This document shows positions 63,182 to 64,000 of a DNA stretch of 64,000 nt, piece after piece; the first letter of the stretch is position 1, and the number at the start of each line of letters is the position of its first letter. This DNA is from Janthinobacterium saanense (GTDB lineage Bacteria; Pseudomonadota; Gammaproteobacteria; Burkholderiales; Burkholderiaceae_D): NCBI RefSeq assembly GCF_014200675.1, contig NZ_JACHCI010000002.1:434001-498000 (forward strand), written 5' to 3'. The translations under genes and the position numbers were made by a program. A model generated the notes under the pieces. That model saw only the letters and a program-made list of their open reading frames with translations, did no database searches and was not told the origin of the DNA.

Positions 63182-64000
<819 letters not shown>

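Overview
The window looks like a chromosomal segment of a GC-rich betaproteobacterium of the family Oxalobacteraceae (Janthinobacterium/Massilia/Duganella type). This rests on codon use, on a complete exosortase A (XrtA/PEP-CTERM) exopolysaccharide locus, and on GTCAGACCC-type palindromic repeats that I associate from memory with that group. No rRNA, tRNA, insertion sequence, CRISPR array or phage gene was recognised. No gene-free stretch exceeds 300 bases.

Layout. (1) 1-5739 (+): the 3' part of a PrsT-type TPR protein, an O-antigen-ligase/Wzy-like membrane protein and a secreted trypsin-like protease. (2) 5743-7315 (-): an exosortase-associated acyltransferase and the outer-membrane polysaccharide export lipoprotein. 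(3) 7559-24169 (+): the core XrtA operon, with Wzz, BY-kinase, outer-membrane barrel, UDP-GlcNAc 2-epimerase, deacetylase, FemAB-like protein, four glycosyltransferase genes (one fused to a CapK-type adenylation domain), XrtA-EpsI and an AsnB-type amidotransferase. (4) 24191-29112: unrelated genes (EreA/ChaN-like secreted protein, LysR, RidA, small ORF, TfoX, D-lactate dehydrogenase) that split the locus. (5) 29215-36598 (-): a five-gene unit of GT2-GT4 fusion, Wzx flippase, GT4, MBOAT O-acetyltransferase and AlgJ/X-like protein. (6) 36746-38916 (+): exosortase-associated O-ligase and a second deacetylase. (7) 38834-43565 (-) and 43802-48415 (+): divergent, tightly overlapping operons encoding an acyl-CoA ligase, PLP decarboxylase, AsnB-like synthetase, GNAT-like protein, acyl carrier protein, two alpha/beta hydrolases, a glycosyltransferase and a TPR protein. 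(8) 48431-64000: flanking genes including PurT, a Fur-box/FecI/FecR/TonB-receptor unit, a LysR-MFS pair, a chemoreceptor, an AraC regulator, LpxO and, at the right edge, a sigma-54 response regulator that is probably PrsR.

How the genes fit together. The window encodes sugar supply (epimerase), chain assembly (about seven glycosyltransferase genes), flipping (Wzx), polymerisation or ligation (two O-ligase-like proteins), length control and export (Wzz, kinase, export lipoprotein, barrel) and decoration (deacetylases, MBOAT, FemAB, amidotransferase). XrtA would sort PEP-CTERM proteins, although no PEP-CTERM substrate is visible here. No initiating phosphoglycosyltransferase was found, so part of the system lies outside the window.

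The most unusual element is the divergent ligase/decarboxylase/AsnB-like/ACP/hydrolase block. It has the parts of a small acyl- or amide-building pathway. Its AsnB-like enzyme lacks the N-terminal nucleophile cysteine and the usual glutaminase motifs, and one of its two hydrolases lacks the serine nucleophile and the expected histidine. Its product cannot be deduced from the sequence.
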